Positions 17,005 to 24,006 of a stretch of 25,977 bases of DNA are shown here, piece by piece; position 1 is the first letter of the stretch; every line of letters starts with the position of its first letter. The notes under the pieces were generated by a model, which worked only from the letters and a program-made list of their open reading frames with translations, searched no databases and was not told the DNA's origin. Source of the DNA: Rhodoferax sp. (GTDB lineage: Bacteria > Pseudomonadota > Gammaproteobacteria > Burkholderiales > Burkholderiaceae_C); NCBI GenBank assembly GCA_030833685.1, contig JAURGS010000006.1:1-25977 (forward strand). Reading direction: 5' to 3'. A program made the translations under genes and the position numbers.

Positions 17005-17020
17005 TTTACTCTAAAGTAAA
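17005..17020. promoter_or_regulatory. Near-perfect palindrome, putative operator between divergent genes
   Basis: TTTACTCTAAAGTAAA differs at one base from the core of the palindrome at 15865-15882. It sits 15 bases before the racemase start and overlaps the likely -35 box of the hydratase promoter, a position suited to a repressor controlling both directions. Confidence 0.7.
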
Positions 17021-17033
17021 GCCGCTTTATTAT
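17005..17033 (+). promoter_or_regulatory. Candidate sigma-70 promoter for enoyl-CoA hydratase
   Basis: TTTACT at 17005-17010 and TATTAT at 17028-17033 are separated by 17 bases. The -35 box forms the left half of the palindromic putative operator. No experiment supports it; it is a match by eye. Confidence 0.45.
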
Positions 17034-17117
17034 GGGTAAGGGAAATCACCAAGTTACTTACTCGATAGTCAAATGAAAGAATGTGAGGTCCCTAAGCACG
17101 CCGAGAATGGAGAAGAC

Positions 17118-17900
17118 ATGTCAGAGTCAGTGGTGGTTACCGAAGTCCGGAATCGATCTCTTTGGATCCGCCTGAATCGCCCAGATGCAATGAACTCGCT
17201 CACCCCAGAAGTGCTCCAAGCCATCGACAGGGGGCTGGACCAGGCACTGGAGAGCAACGACGTCATGACCGTTGTTCTTACTGGTACCGGCCGCGCCTTC
17301 TGCGCTGGGGCGGACCTTAAGTACGTGCGAGGTCAACTGGGCGAGAACGGCACGAGCGCCTTCCTCGCGGGTGTCTTGCGCACGATGAACCGCCTGGACC
17401 GATTCCCCAAGCCGGTCATTGCCTCGCTAAACGGCATTACCCTCGCGGGAGGGCTGGAGTTGGTGCTGTGCTGCGATCTGGTTATCGCTGCCAAGAGCGC
17501 AAAGATCGGCGATGCACACGCCAACTACGGCCTGCTTCCTGGAGGTGGCGGCTCGGTGCGTCTCCCCCGTGTGATTGGCCCGACCCGCGCCAAGTACCTT
17601 CTCTACACCGGTGAGTTCGTTTCAGCCGAGGAGATGCGAGAAGCCGGGTTGGTGAATCAGGTCGTGGACGACTCGCAGCTCGACGCAGCGACCCAGAAGG
17701 TGGCCGACACCATTGCCACCAAGAGCCCTTTGGGCCTTCAGCGCATGAAGGCTCTGGTTGACGACGGGCTCGATCAATCAGAGGACACGGCACTTCGCTT
17801 GGAACTGCTGGCGTCAGAAGTTCATGCTTTCAGCGCCGACCTTCAAGAGGGGCTGGATGCCTTCCAGGGAAAACGCGCGCCGCGTTTCACCGGCAAGTGA
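17118..17900 (+). CDS. Enoyl-CoA hydratase/isomerase family protein
   Basis: This is a crotonase-fold protein of 260 residues, expected to hydrate the enoyl-CoA made by the acyl-CoA dehydrogenase. The oxyanion-hole segments are seen: GRAFCAGADLK (58-68) and ITLAGGLELVLCCD (107-120), with Glu114 matching the first catalytic Glu (Glu144 of rat hydratase). The second catalytic position (rat Glu164) aligns by eye with His134 in GDAHANYGLLPGG. Such replacements occur in crotonase subfamilies, so another reaction (isomerase, hydrolase) is possible. GGAGAA before the ATG at 17118 favours this start over the in-frame ATG at 17073. The PaaK-like gene follows by 16 bases. Confidence 0.92.
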   Translation: MSESVVVTEVRNRSLWIRLNRPDAMNSLTPEVLQAIDRGLDQALESNDVMTVVLTGTGRAFCAGADLKYVRGQLGENGTSAFLAGVLRTMNRLDRFPKPVIASLNGITLAGGLELVLCCDLVIAAKSAKIGDAHANYGLLPGGGGSVRLPRVIGPTRAKYLLYTGEFVSAEEMREAGLVNQVVDDSQLDAATQKVADTIATKSPLGLQRMKALVDDGLDQSEDTALRLELLASEVHAFSADLQEGLDAFQGKRAPRFTGK

Positions 17901-17916
17901 ACCAAGGTTCCGAACC

Positions 17917-19149
17917 ATGACCACGCCCCCATGCTCCAACCGATTCGCAGCACTTCAGCGCATTCAGACCCAGGCTTACCGGAAGGCCCCAGCAATACGA
18001 GACATCTATGAGCGGGCGAATATGGCGCCGGCCGACTTATGCGGCGCCAGTGATCTTGCCCGCCTGCCCGTCACGACCAAAGACCAACTACTCGCCCTCC
18101 AACGAGCACATCCCCCTTTTGGCGGGTTCCTGGCCGCGGACACTCACGACATTCGACGCATCTTTGTGTCTCCAGGGCCGATCTATGAACCAGAGCTTTC
18201 AAGCGATGTCACCGGGCGTGGATTCGCGCAAGTTTTTAACCAAGCAGGCATCGGCCCCGGCGATCGCGTGCTGAATACCTGGTCTTACCACCTTGTGCCC
18301 GCAGGTCTTTTGCTTGACCAAGGAATCGCATCTACCGGGGCCACGATCATCCCGTGTGGTCCGGGCGGCGCTGAACAGCAAGCCCAACTGATTCTGGAGT
18401 TGGACATCACGTGTATTTGCGCGTCCACCAGCTTCTTCATTACCTTGATCGAGACCTTGGAACGCATGGGGTACCAGTTGCCTCGTGACTGGCGCGTCAA
18501 AAATGCCATGCTCGGTGGAGAGATGGGCAACTGGATGCATAAGCGACGCGATCTTGAGCAGCGCTATGCCATCAACACGTTCTCCGCCTATGCGACCGGA
18601 GACTTTGGACTCATCGGTTACGAACAAGATGGACTTGAGGGCTACCGCATTCACCCTGAACGCCTGGTCCAGGTGTGCGACCCGGTATCGGGCGAGCCCT
18701 TGCCAGTCGGCAGCACAGGTGAGATCGTGGTCACGACACTGGAAAGCGGGTGGCCATTGGTTCGATTCGGCACAGGCGACGTCGCTCAGGCGTTGAGCCA
18801 GACAGAAGACGGCCTCGTTGATCGCATTGGTCTTCTGCAAGGCCGCGTCGGCCAGGGTGTAAAAGTGCGCGAGGTTTTTGTCTATCCGCGCAACATCGAA
18901 GAATTGCTGAGTCGAGTGCCGGAGATCAATCGTGCGCAGCTTGTCGTAGAGACCCTGGGCCACAGAGAGACCATGACATTGCGTGCAGAACTCAAGCCAA
19001 AAGGCACACCAGCCAACGTGGAAGCTCACCTAGCTGATGCATTCAAACAAGTAACTCGGCTCAAGCTAGACAACATCGAATGGCTCGAGGTGGGCCAACT
19101 CGCTGAAGGAGATCCAACGCTTGTCGATCGGAAGCACGCACAAGCTTGA
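17917..19149 (+). CDS. PaaK-like CoA ligase family protein with atypical ATP-binding motif
   Basis: This is an ANL-superfamily protein of 410 residues in the phenylacetate-CoA ligase (PaaK) group. The fold markers are present: AYATGDFG (about 224-231) in place of the A5 motif, RFGTGDVA (283-290) for the TGD motif, and GRVGQGVKVREVFVYPRNIEELL at the hinge, as in PaaK. The phosphate-binding loop, normally like SSGTTGKP, reads VSPGPIYEPE (84-93) and lacks the Lys and the Gly-Thr pattern. Either it belongs to a subgroup that binds ATP differently or it has lost ligase activity. It starts 16 bases after the hydratase gene with AAGG upstream. It may activate an aromatic or branched acid or a pathway intermediate. 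Confidence 0.82.
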   Translation: MTTPPCSNRFAALQRIQTQAYRKAPAIRDIYERANMAPADLCGASDLARLPVTTKDQLLALQRAHPPFGGFLAADTHDIRRIFVSPGPIYEPELSSDVTGRGFAQVFNQAGIGPGDRVLNTWSYHLVPAGLLLDQGIASTGATIIPCGPGGAEQQAQLILELDITCICASTSFFITLIETLERMGYQLPRDWRVKNAMLGGEMGNWMHKRRDLEQRYAINTFSAYATGDFGLIGYEQDGLEGYRIHPERLVQVCDPVSGEPLPVGSTGEIVVTTLESGWPLVRFGTGDVAQALSQTEDGLVDRIGLLQGRVGQGVKVREVFVYPRNIEELLSRVPEINRAQLVVETLGHRETMTLRAELKPKGTPANVEAHLADAFKQVTRLKLDNIEWLEVGQLAEGDPTLVDRKHAQA

Positions 19150-19444
19150 AGCACCACAGGACCCGGATGTACAAGTTGGAGTTGGAGTTGACCCACTTCC
19201 GTGGACGGGTACTGGTTTTGCGGGGGAACGTCAGTCAGTCAGTCACTGAAGCCCGAAGGGCTCTTCTCGGTTAGGATCCGTCTTGTTCCCGGCTTGTTTT
19301 AAGTGCTGTACTAGGCAATTGCCGCCCAGCCACTGCTTCTGACAATGCCGGGAATTTTTCGGGTCAATGTGGCCCAGCAAGGCTCTCGAGTACTCCATCG
19401 CTGGGTCGGAGTGCTCGTATACCGCGTATGTCGATCGCGTGGGG
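19150..19444. other. Gene-free stretch with small tandem repeats
   Basis: No credible gene is visible. It contains GTTGGA in 2.5 copies (19175-19190), GTCA in four copies (19230-19245) and a small hairpin AGCCC-GAA-GGGCT at 19250-19262 without a T-tract. The hairpin could weakly end either the PaaK-like or the umuC transcript. This is where the catabolic cluster meets the umuDC remnant. Confidence 0.5.
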
Positions 19445-20755
19445 TCACGCTCTTGCCACCGGCACATCCTCCAGCCGCGTCGTGTACTGCGGCGTGCGCC
19501 TCTCCTGCTTCATGCCCCATGCTCGCTGAGGTGCCGTCTGCCCGGTAGAGCCGACATGCAAGGTGCCCTTGCCGTAACGCTGGTTGATGACATCCATCGC
19601 CACCATCAGTCTTGACCGGTCCCGTGCTGTCTCGGGCTCCTGTTCGGGCTCAAGGTCCAGTTCCTGCTGCTGGACCCTGGCCGGCTGAAGATCCACCAAG
19701 ATGACCCCCGCCTTGATGAAACGGTAGCCCGGCAGGTACATGCTGCGCATGGCATCGGCTGCGGCGCCTGCGAGCAGCCTGCTGTCATCCGTTGGCCTGC
19801 GCAGCGGTACGACAACACTTCGGGAGAGTTGAGGCCCTTGCCGATGCGGTGAGGTGTGGATGAACACCAGCAGCTCCCTGGCCACGCTGTTCTGCTTCCT
19901 CAGCTTCTCCCCTGCCCGGCTGGCGAATTCGCTGACGGCTTCGATCAGCGGTTCCAGCTCGGTGACAGGTTGTCCGAAGGACCGGGTGCATGCAATCTGC
20001 TGTTTGGACTCTGGAGCATCGTCCAGATCCACACAGGGCTGACCCTGCAGTTCCCGCACCGTCTTCTCCAGCGTCACGTTCCAGCCACGGCGGACGGTGA
20101 CCGGGTCCATGCGCACCAAGTCCAGCACAGTCTGGATGCCGTGTTCCTTGAGCTGTTTGCTGATTCGCCTGCCCACCCCCCAGACCTCGCCCACATCCGT
20201 GGCCTGTAGGACATCATCCAGGTCCTGTGGAGGCAACGCGGCCAGGTTGCACACCTGAGCCAGTTCCGCCGGATAGCTGCCCGGCTTGCGCTCTGCGGTC
20301 TTGGCGACGTGATTCGCCAGCTTGGCCAGGGTCTTCGTCTGTGCGATGCCGATGCAGGTGGGTATACCGATCCACTGAAGGATCCGGTCCCTAACCTTGT
20401 GTGCACGTGCGACCAGATCTCCACGCACACCATGCAGGCCGATGAAGCTCTCGTCGATGCTGTAGATTTCCTGGGTGGGGCCCAGTCCTGCAGCCAGGCT
20501 CATCATCCGGTCGCTCATGTCCCCGTACAGGGTGAAGTTGGCCGACAGGGCCACCAGACCGGCTTGCTGCTCCAGATGGCGAATCTGGAACCACGGTGCT
20601 CCCATGCGAATACCCAGGTCTTTGGCCTCGTTCGAGCGGGCGATGGCGCAGCCGTCGTTATTGGACAGCACGATCACCGGCCGACCGTTCAGGCTAGGAC
20701 GGAAGACCCGTTCGCAGGAGACATAGAAATTGTTGCCATCGACCAGCGCATACAT
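19445..20755 (-). CDS. umuC: Y-family DNA polymerase V catalytic subunit UmuC
   Basis: This is an error-prone translesion polymerase that works with a UmuD' dimer in the SOS response. At 436 residues it is close to the usual 420-430. The palm carboxylates are seen in LVDGNNFYVSCERVF (Asp6) and YSIDESF (Asp101, Glu102), followed by PTCIGIAQTKTLAKLANHVAK and the thumb helix-hairpin-helix VWGVGRRISKQL. The C-terminal little-finger domain and a DLEPEQEPE stretch follow. The frame is intact. It starts 32 bases after the umuD remnant, so the pair was an operon. Because umuD has lost its 5' end, the native LexA-controlled promoter is gone and expression now depends on something else, such as the adjacent IS. 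Confidence 0.96.
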   Translation of the reverse strand: MYALVDGNNFYVSCERVFRPSLNGRPVIVLSNNDGCAIARSNEAKDLGIRMGAPWFQIRHLEQQAGLVALSANFTLYGDMSDRMMSLAAGLGPTQEIYSIDESFIGLHGVRGDLVARAHKVRDRILQWIGIPTCIGIAQTKTLAKLANHVAKTAERKPGSYPAELAQVCNLAALPPQDLDDVLQATDVGEVWGVGRRISKQLKEHGIQTVLDLVRMDPVTVRRGWNVTLEKTVRELQGQPCVDLDDAPESKQQIACTRSFGQPVTELEPLIEAVSEFASRAGEKLRKQNSVARELLVFIHTSPHRQGPQLSRSVVVPLRRPTDDSRLLAGAAADAMRSMYLPGYRFIKAGVILVDLQPARVQQQELDLEPEQEPETARDRSRLMVAMDVINQRYGKGTLHVGSTGQTAPQRAWGMKQERRTPQYTTRLEDVPVARA

Positions 20756-20787
20756 GGCCGCACCCTCATTCCGCTGTTGGCTGGCCT

Positions 20788-21081
20788 TCAGGTGATGAAG
20801 CGCTTGATGCAGGAGGTGACCACGCCCCAGACCTCGATGGTCTGACCATCTTTGGGGATGATGTCCGGGAAGGTCGGATTGGCGGCCTTGAGGCGAACCC
20901 GCCCGGCCCTATGGTGCAGGTACTTGACGGTGTATTCGCCATCGACGACGGCCACCACCACATGGCCATGGCGTGGCTTGATCGCCCTGTCGATCACCAG
21001 CATGTCACCGTCACCAATGCCAGCGTCCTGCATCGACGTGCCTGAGACCCGCATCAGGAAGGTGGCCTGGGGGTGAGACAC
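20788..21081 (-). pseudogene. umuD: UmuD, 5'-truncated by IS3 insertion (catalytic domain only)
   Basis: Ninety-seven residues match the C-terminal S24 peptidase domain of UmuD, which normally self-cleaves to UmuD' and joins UmuC. The Ser in RVSGTSM (residue 16) and the Lys in EYTVKYL (residue 53) are 37 apart and correspond to Ser60 and Lys97 of E. coli UmuD. About 44 N-terminal residues, including the cleavage site and the original start, are missing. The frame can begin at a GTG (21081) but lacks a good ribosome-binding site and runs upstream into IS sequence. The fragment is even shorter than UmuD', which loses only 24 residues, so it may not fold or dimerise normally. Confidence 0.88.
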
Positions 21082-21117
21082 AAGGGTAATCCCCCCGAAA
21101 AACCACGGGGCTGAGAA

Positions 21118-21145
21118 GTAGAAATTTCTCGAAGAGAATTTCTAC
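21118..21145 (+). promoter_or_regulatory. Inverted repeat directly before IS3 orfA start
   Basis: GTAGAAATTTCTC and GAGAATTTCTAC form a stem of about 12 bp with one bulged T around the loop GAA, ending at the base before the ATG. It occupies the ribosome-binding region, so it could restrain orfA translation from outside transcripts, as protective hairpins do in some insertion sequences. Confidence 0.5.
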
Positions 21146-21409
21146 ATGAAGAAGTCCAAGTTTTCCGACAGCCAGATCATGGATGCGCTCAAGCGCGTTG
21201 AGGCTGGCTTACCTGTCCCAGAGCTGTGCCGTGAAGTCGGCATCAGCACGGCCACCTTTTACAAATGGCGCGCCAAGTTTGGCGGCATGGACACCTCGAT
21301 GATGGCCCGCATGAAGGAGCTCGAAGAAGAGAACCGGCGCCTCAAGAAAATGTACATCGAGGAAAAGCTCAAGGCTGAGATCGCTGCCGAGTACCTCGCA
21401 AAAAAGTAA
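21146..21409 (+). CDS. IS3-family transposase OrfA
   Basis: OrfA is the DNA-binding protein of an IS3-type element, 87 residues. It has a helix-turn-helix at about 24-46 (PELCREVGISTATFYKWRAKFGG) and a leucine-zipper-like coiled coil, MKELEEENRRLKKMYIEEKL. It ends at TAA right after A AAA AAG, the usual -1 slippage heptamer that joins OrfA to OrfB. The protein appears intact, but with OrfB cut off no functional OrfAB can be made; free OrfA might still act as a repressor on related copies. Confidence 0.92.
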   Translation: MKKSKFSDSQIMDALKRVEAGLPVPELCREVGISTATFYKWRAKFGGMDTSMMARMKELEEENRRLKKMYIEEKLKAEIAAEYLAKK

Positions 21410-21493
21410 TACGGCCGTCTCGCCGCCGCGAGATGGCCAAAGAAGTGGTTGCCCAGCGTGGCATCAGCATCCGGTTGGCCTGTGACGTCTTTA
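21400..21493 (+). pseudogene. IS3-family OrfB start, reached by -1 frameshift, truncated by IS21
   Basis: The heptamer A AAA AAG lies at 21400-21406. In the -1 frame the reading continues VIRPSRRREMAKEVVAQRG and then ISIRLACDVF, a typical OrfB opening. The IS21 terminus begins at 21494. The DDE catalytic domain is entirely missing. Confidence 0.85.
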
Positions 21494-21555
21494 TGTTGAA
21501 TCACAACCAAAACTGAGCCAGTTTCGGAGCTTTACACGTTGAAATTTGAGCCACC
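21494..21555. repeat. IS21-type left end with internal repeat
   Basis: The terminal inverted repeat is followed by two direct copies of an AA(A)NTGAGCCA unit (near 21510 and 21543). They are matched in inverse orientation at the right end. Confidence 0.75.
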
Positions 21556-21605
21556 CCACAAGCTACCCTGCTTATTTTTTGTGCAGGGTGGCAGGAGTGA
21601 TCAAC

Positions 21606-23126
21606 GTGAGTACATTGAGCAAATTACGTCGTCTTGTTTTAAGAGACAACGTGTCCATTCGCGAGGCTAGCCGCCAGCTTGGAATTTCCCGCAATACGGC
21701 CAAGAAGTGGCTGGAGCAATCCGAGATGGTGGAGCCCCGCTATCCCAAACGGGCGTCAGGACCAGGCATATTGGGTCCCTACGAGGAGGTGCTTACGCAG
21801 TGGCTCAAGTCCGACAGCCACCGCAACAAACGTGAGCGCCGAGGCACCAAGGCGCTGTTTGAGGGGCTGAGGGCGCTGGGTTACCCGGGCAGCCGGGGCC
21901 CGGTTTACACCTTTGCCCTGCGTTGGCGCAAAGAGCAGGACTTGGCGGCCAAGGGCCAAGGTTATGTGCCCATGCACTTTGACATGGGCGAAGCCTTCCA
22001 GTTTGACTGGAGCACTGAATACGCGGTCATTGGCGGTTTGCGCAGGCGTTTGGACTTGGCGCACACCAAGCTGGCGGCCAGCCGGGCGTTTGTGCTGTCG
22101 GCCTATTACAACCAGGCGCACGAGATGCTGTTCGAGGCGCACGCCCGGGCCTTTGCCGTGTTTGGCGGGGTGACCAAGCGCGGGATCTACGACAACATGA
22201 AGACGGCGGTGGACAAGGTGGGGGACGGCAAGAAGCGCACCATCAACGCCCGCTTTGAGACGATGACGGGGCACTACCTGTTTGATCCCGAGTTCTGCAA
22301 CCGTGCAGCCGGCTGGGAGAAAGGCATTGTTGAGAAGAACGTTCAAGACCGACGCCGCGGCATCTGGCGCGAAGCCAGCGAGCGGCGCTGGAATTCACTT
22401 GAAGAGCTCAATGCCTGGCTGCAAAAGGCCTGTGTCGAGGCCTGGGAGCATCTACAGCATCCTGAGTGGGTGCACATGACGGTGGCCGATGTGTACCAGG
22501 ACGAGCGGCTGCGGCTGATGCCCAACCCCCGGCCCTTTGATGGCTACATCGAGCATCCGGCGCGGGTGTCCTCCACATCGTTGATCAGCTTCCAGCGCAA
22601 CCGCTACAGCGTGCCGTGCGAGTGGGTCAATGCCATGGTGAGTGTGCGGGTGTACCACGATCACCTGATGGTGGTCTCGCCAGATGGGGAGTTCATCCGG
22701 ATCAAGCGCTGCTTTGAGCGGGACCAGACGATCTACGACTGGACGCACTACATCGCGCTGATCGAGCGCAAGCCTGGGGCGCTGCGCAACGGCGCCCCAT
22801 TCAGGACGATGCCCGAGCCATTGCGGCAATTACAGGACCAGTTATTACGGCACCCGGGTGGCGATCGGGTCATGGCGCAGGTGCTCAATGCAGTCACCTT
22901 GCACGGTCTGGAGGCGGTGCTGGTGGCCGTGGAGCTGGCCTTGCAGACTGGAAGGGTCAGCGCTGAGCATGTACTGAACGTCCTCTCGCGCCTGAAGGAG
23001 CCCAGTCGCAACAACGAGCCGGTGCACACCCACCTGAGCCTGAACAAGCCATCACAAGCCAATGTGGATCGGTATGACCGACTGCGGGCCCAGCAATGGA
23101 GAGATCAGGAGGTGAACCATGCTTGA
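21606..23126 (+). CDS. istA: IS21-family transposase IstA
   Basis: This is the DDE transposase of the complete element, 506 residues. The helix-turn-helix is at about 17-36 (SIREASRQLGISRNTAKKWL). The catalytic triad is Asp134 in FQFDWS, Asp196 in GIYDNMK and Glu243 in IVEKNVQD. The GTG at 21606 is chosen because AGGAG lies eight bases upstream and the protein then begins VSTLSKLRRLVL like relatives; a GTG at 21597 is possible. Its end overlaps istB by eight bases, the normal IS21 arrangement. It is related to, but distinct from, the IstA at 1-1298. Confidence 0.95.
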   Translation: MSTLSKLRRLVLRDNVSIREASRQLGISRNTAKKWLEQSEMVEPRYPKRASGPGILGPYEEVLTQWLKSDSHRNKRERRGTKALFEGLRALGYPGSRGPVYTFALRWRKEQDLAAKGQGYVPMHFDMGEAFQFDWSTEYAVIGGLRRRLDLAHTKLAASRAFVLSAYYNQAHEMLFEAHARAFAVFGGVTKRGIYDNMKTAVDKVGDGKKRTINARFETMTGHYLFDPEFCNRAAGWEKGIVEKNVQDRRRGIWREASERRWNSLEELNAWLQKACVEAWEHLQHPEWVHMTVADVYQDERLRLMPNPRPFDGYIEHPARVSSTSLISFQRNRYSVPCEWVNAMVSVRVYHDHLMVVSPDGEFIRIKRCFERDQTIYDWTHYIALIERKPGALRNGAPFRTMPEPLRQLQDQLLRHPGGDRVMAQVLNAVTLHGLEAVLVAVELALQTGRVSAEHVLNVLSRLKEPSRNNEPVHTHLSLNKPSQANVDRYDRLRAQQWRDQEVNHA

Positions 23127-23934
23127 CATGATTGCTGACTTCAAGGAGTTGGGACTGCACGGCATGGCCAGTGCCTGGCCAGAGGTTCAAGGCACGGCCC
23201 GCATCAAGTCGCTGGACCACGAAACGGTGCTGATGCAATTGATCAAGGCCGAGAAGGCGCAACGCGAGGTGCGCTCCATGGCTTATCAGATGCGTGTGGC
23301 CCGATTCCCGGCGCATCGTGATCTGGTGGGCTTCGACTTCACGCAGGCCCATGTTGATGAGGCCTTGGTCCAGAAGCTCCATGGGCTAGAGTTTGTGAAC
23401 TCAGCGCACAACGTGGTGTTGGTGGGAGGCCCTGGCACGGGAAAAACCCATCTGGCCACCAGTCTGGGCGTTCAGGCTATCCGTGCGCATGGCAAACGCG
23501 TGCGGTTCTTCTCCACGGTCGAGCTGGTCAACGCCCTGGAGCTGGAGAAGGCGCAAAACAAGACGGGCCAGATGGCCTACAGGCTGATGTACGTGGACAT
23601 GGTGATCCTGGATGAGATGGGCTATCTGCCATTCACCCAGTCCGGTGGGGCACTGCTGTTTCACTTGCTCTCCAAGCTGTACGAGCGCACCAGCGTGGTG
23701 ATCACAACCAACCTGAACTTCTCGGAATGGAGCAATGTGTTTGGGGATGCCAAGATGACCACGGCCCTGCTGGACCGGCTGACGCATCACTGCCACATCG
23801 TGGAGACCGGCAATGAGAGTTGGCGGTTCAAGCATTCAACGGCAGCCGCCACACCCACCAAACCTCAGCGGGCAAAAGCCCAGAAAGGAGAAGCCAAAGC
23901 CCCAGAGCAGATAGACTTATCCACAACCAACTGA
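23119..23934 (+). CDS. istB: IS21-family helper ATPase IstB
   Basis: IstB is the AAA+ ATPase that remodels target DNA and works with IstA; it is DnaC/DnaA-like, 271 residues. Walker A GGPGTGKT is at 103-110 and Walker B VDMVILDEMG at about 159-168, with the sensor region SVVITTNLNFSEW and DRLTHHCHIVE after it. AGGAGG six bases upstream of the ATG at 23119 is a strong ribosome-binding site lying inside istA. The protein is full length, so the element may still be active. Confidence 0.96.
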   Translation: MLDMIADFKELGLHGMASAWPEVQGTARIKSLDHETVLMQLIKAEKAQREVRSMAYQMRVARFPAHRDLVGFDFTQAHVDEALVQKLHGLEFVNSAHNVVLVGGPGTGKTHLATSLGVQAIRAHGKRVRFFSTVELVNALELEKAQNKTGQMAYRLMYVDMVILDEMGYLPFTQSGGALLFHLLSKLYERTSVVITTNLNFSEWSNVFGDAKMTTALLDRLTHHCHIVETGNESWRFKHSTAAATPTKPQRAKAQKGEAKAPEQIDLSTTN

Positions 23935-23954
23935 ACAAAACTTCCCTAAAACCA

Positions 23955-24006
23955 GTGGCTCAATATTCAACGTGAACACTGGCTCAGTTTGGCTGATGAA
24001 TCAACA
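23955..24006. repeat. IS21-type right end with internal repeat
   Basis: Two copies of TGGCTCA (23956-23962 and 23980-23986) precede the tip GATGAATCAACA. The reverse complement matches the left end at most positions, including a shared CACGTTGAA spacer. Confidence 0.75.

Larger units (their letters stand above)
21082..21493 (+). mobile_element. IS3-family element, left part only
   Basis: The fragment has a non-coding leader, a complete orfA, a frameshift site and the first 29 codons of orfB. It interrupts umuD on the left (boundary between about 21081 and 21091, not exactly placed) and is cut by the IS21 end at 21494 on the right. Most of orfB and the right inverted repeat are absent from the window, including beyond the IS21 element, so they were lost rather than displaced. 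Confidence 0.85.
21494..24006 (+). mobile_element. Complete IS21-family insertion sequence
   Basis: This element of 2513 bp has imperfect terminal inverted repeats. The left end starts TGTTGAATCACAACCAAAAC. The right end, read on the minus strand, starts TGTTGATTCATCAGCCAAAC, and both go on CTGAGCCAGT. istA and istB are intact and overlap. The bases outside the two ends (CTTTA left, GTGTA right) do not match, so there is no target-site duplication. The left flank is IS3 orfB and the right flank is a Z1-domain gene. Confidence 0.93.

Noticed and set aside
19243..19467. Minus-strand 74-codon frame between the PaaK-like gene and umuC
   Set aside because: It overlaps the end of umuC in another frame and resembles no family.
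1..24006. Compound transposon made of two identical IS21 copies
   Set aside because: The two elements differ in end sequence and protein sequence, and only one end of the left copy is visible.
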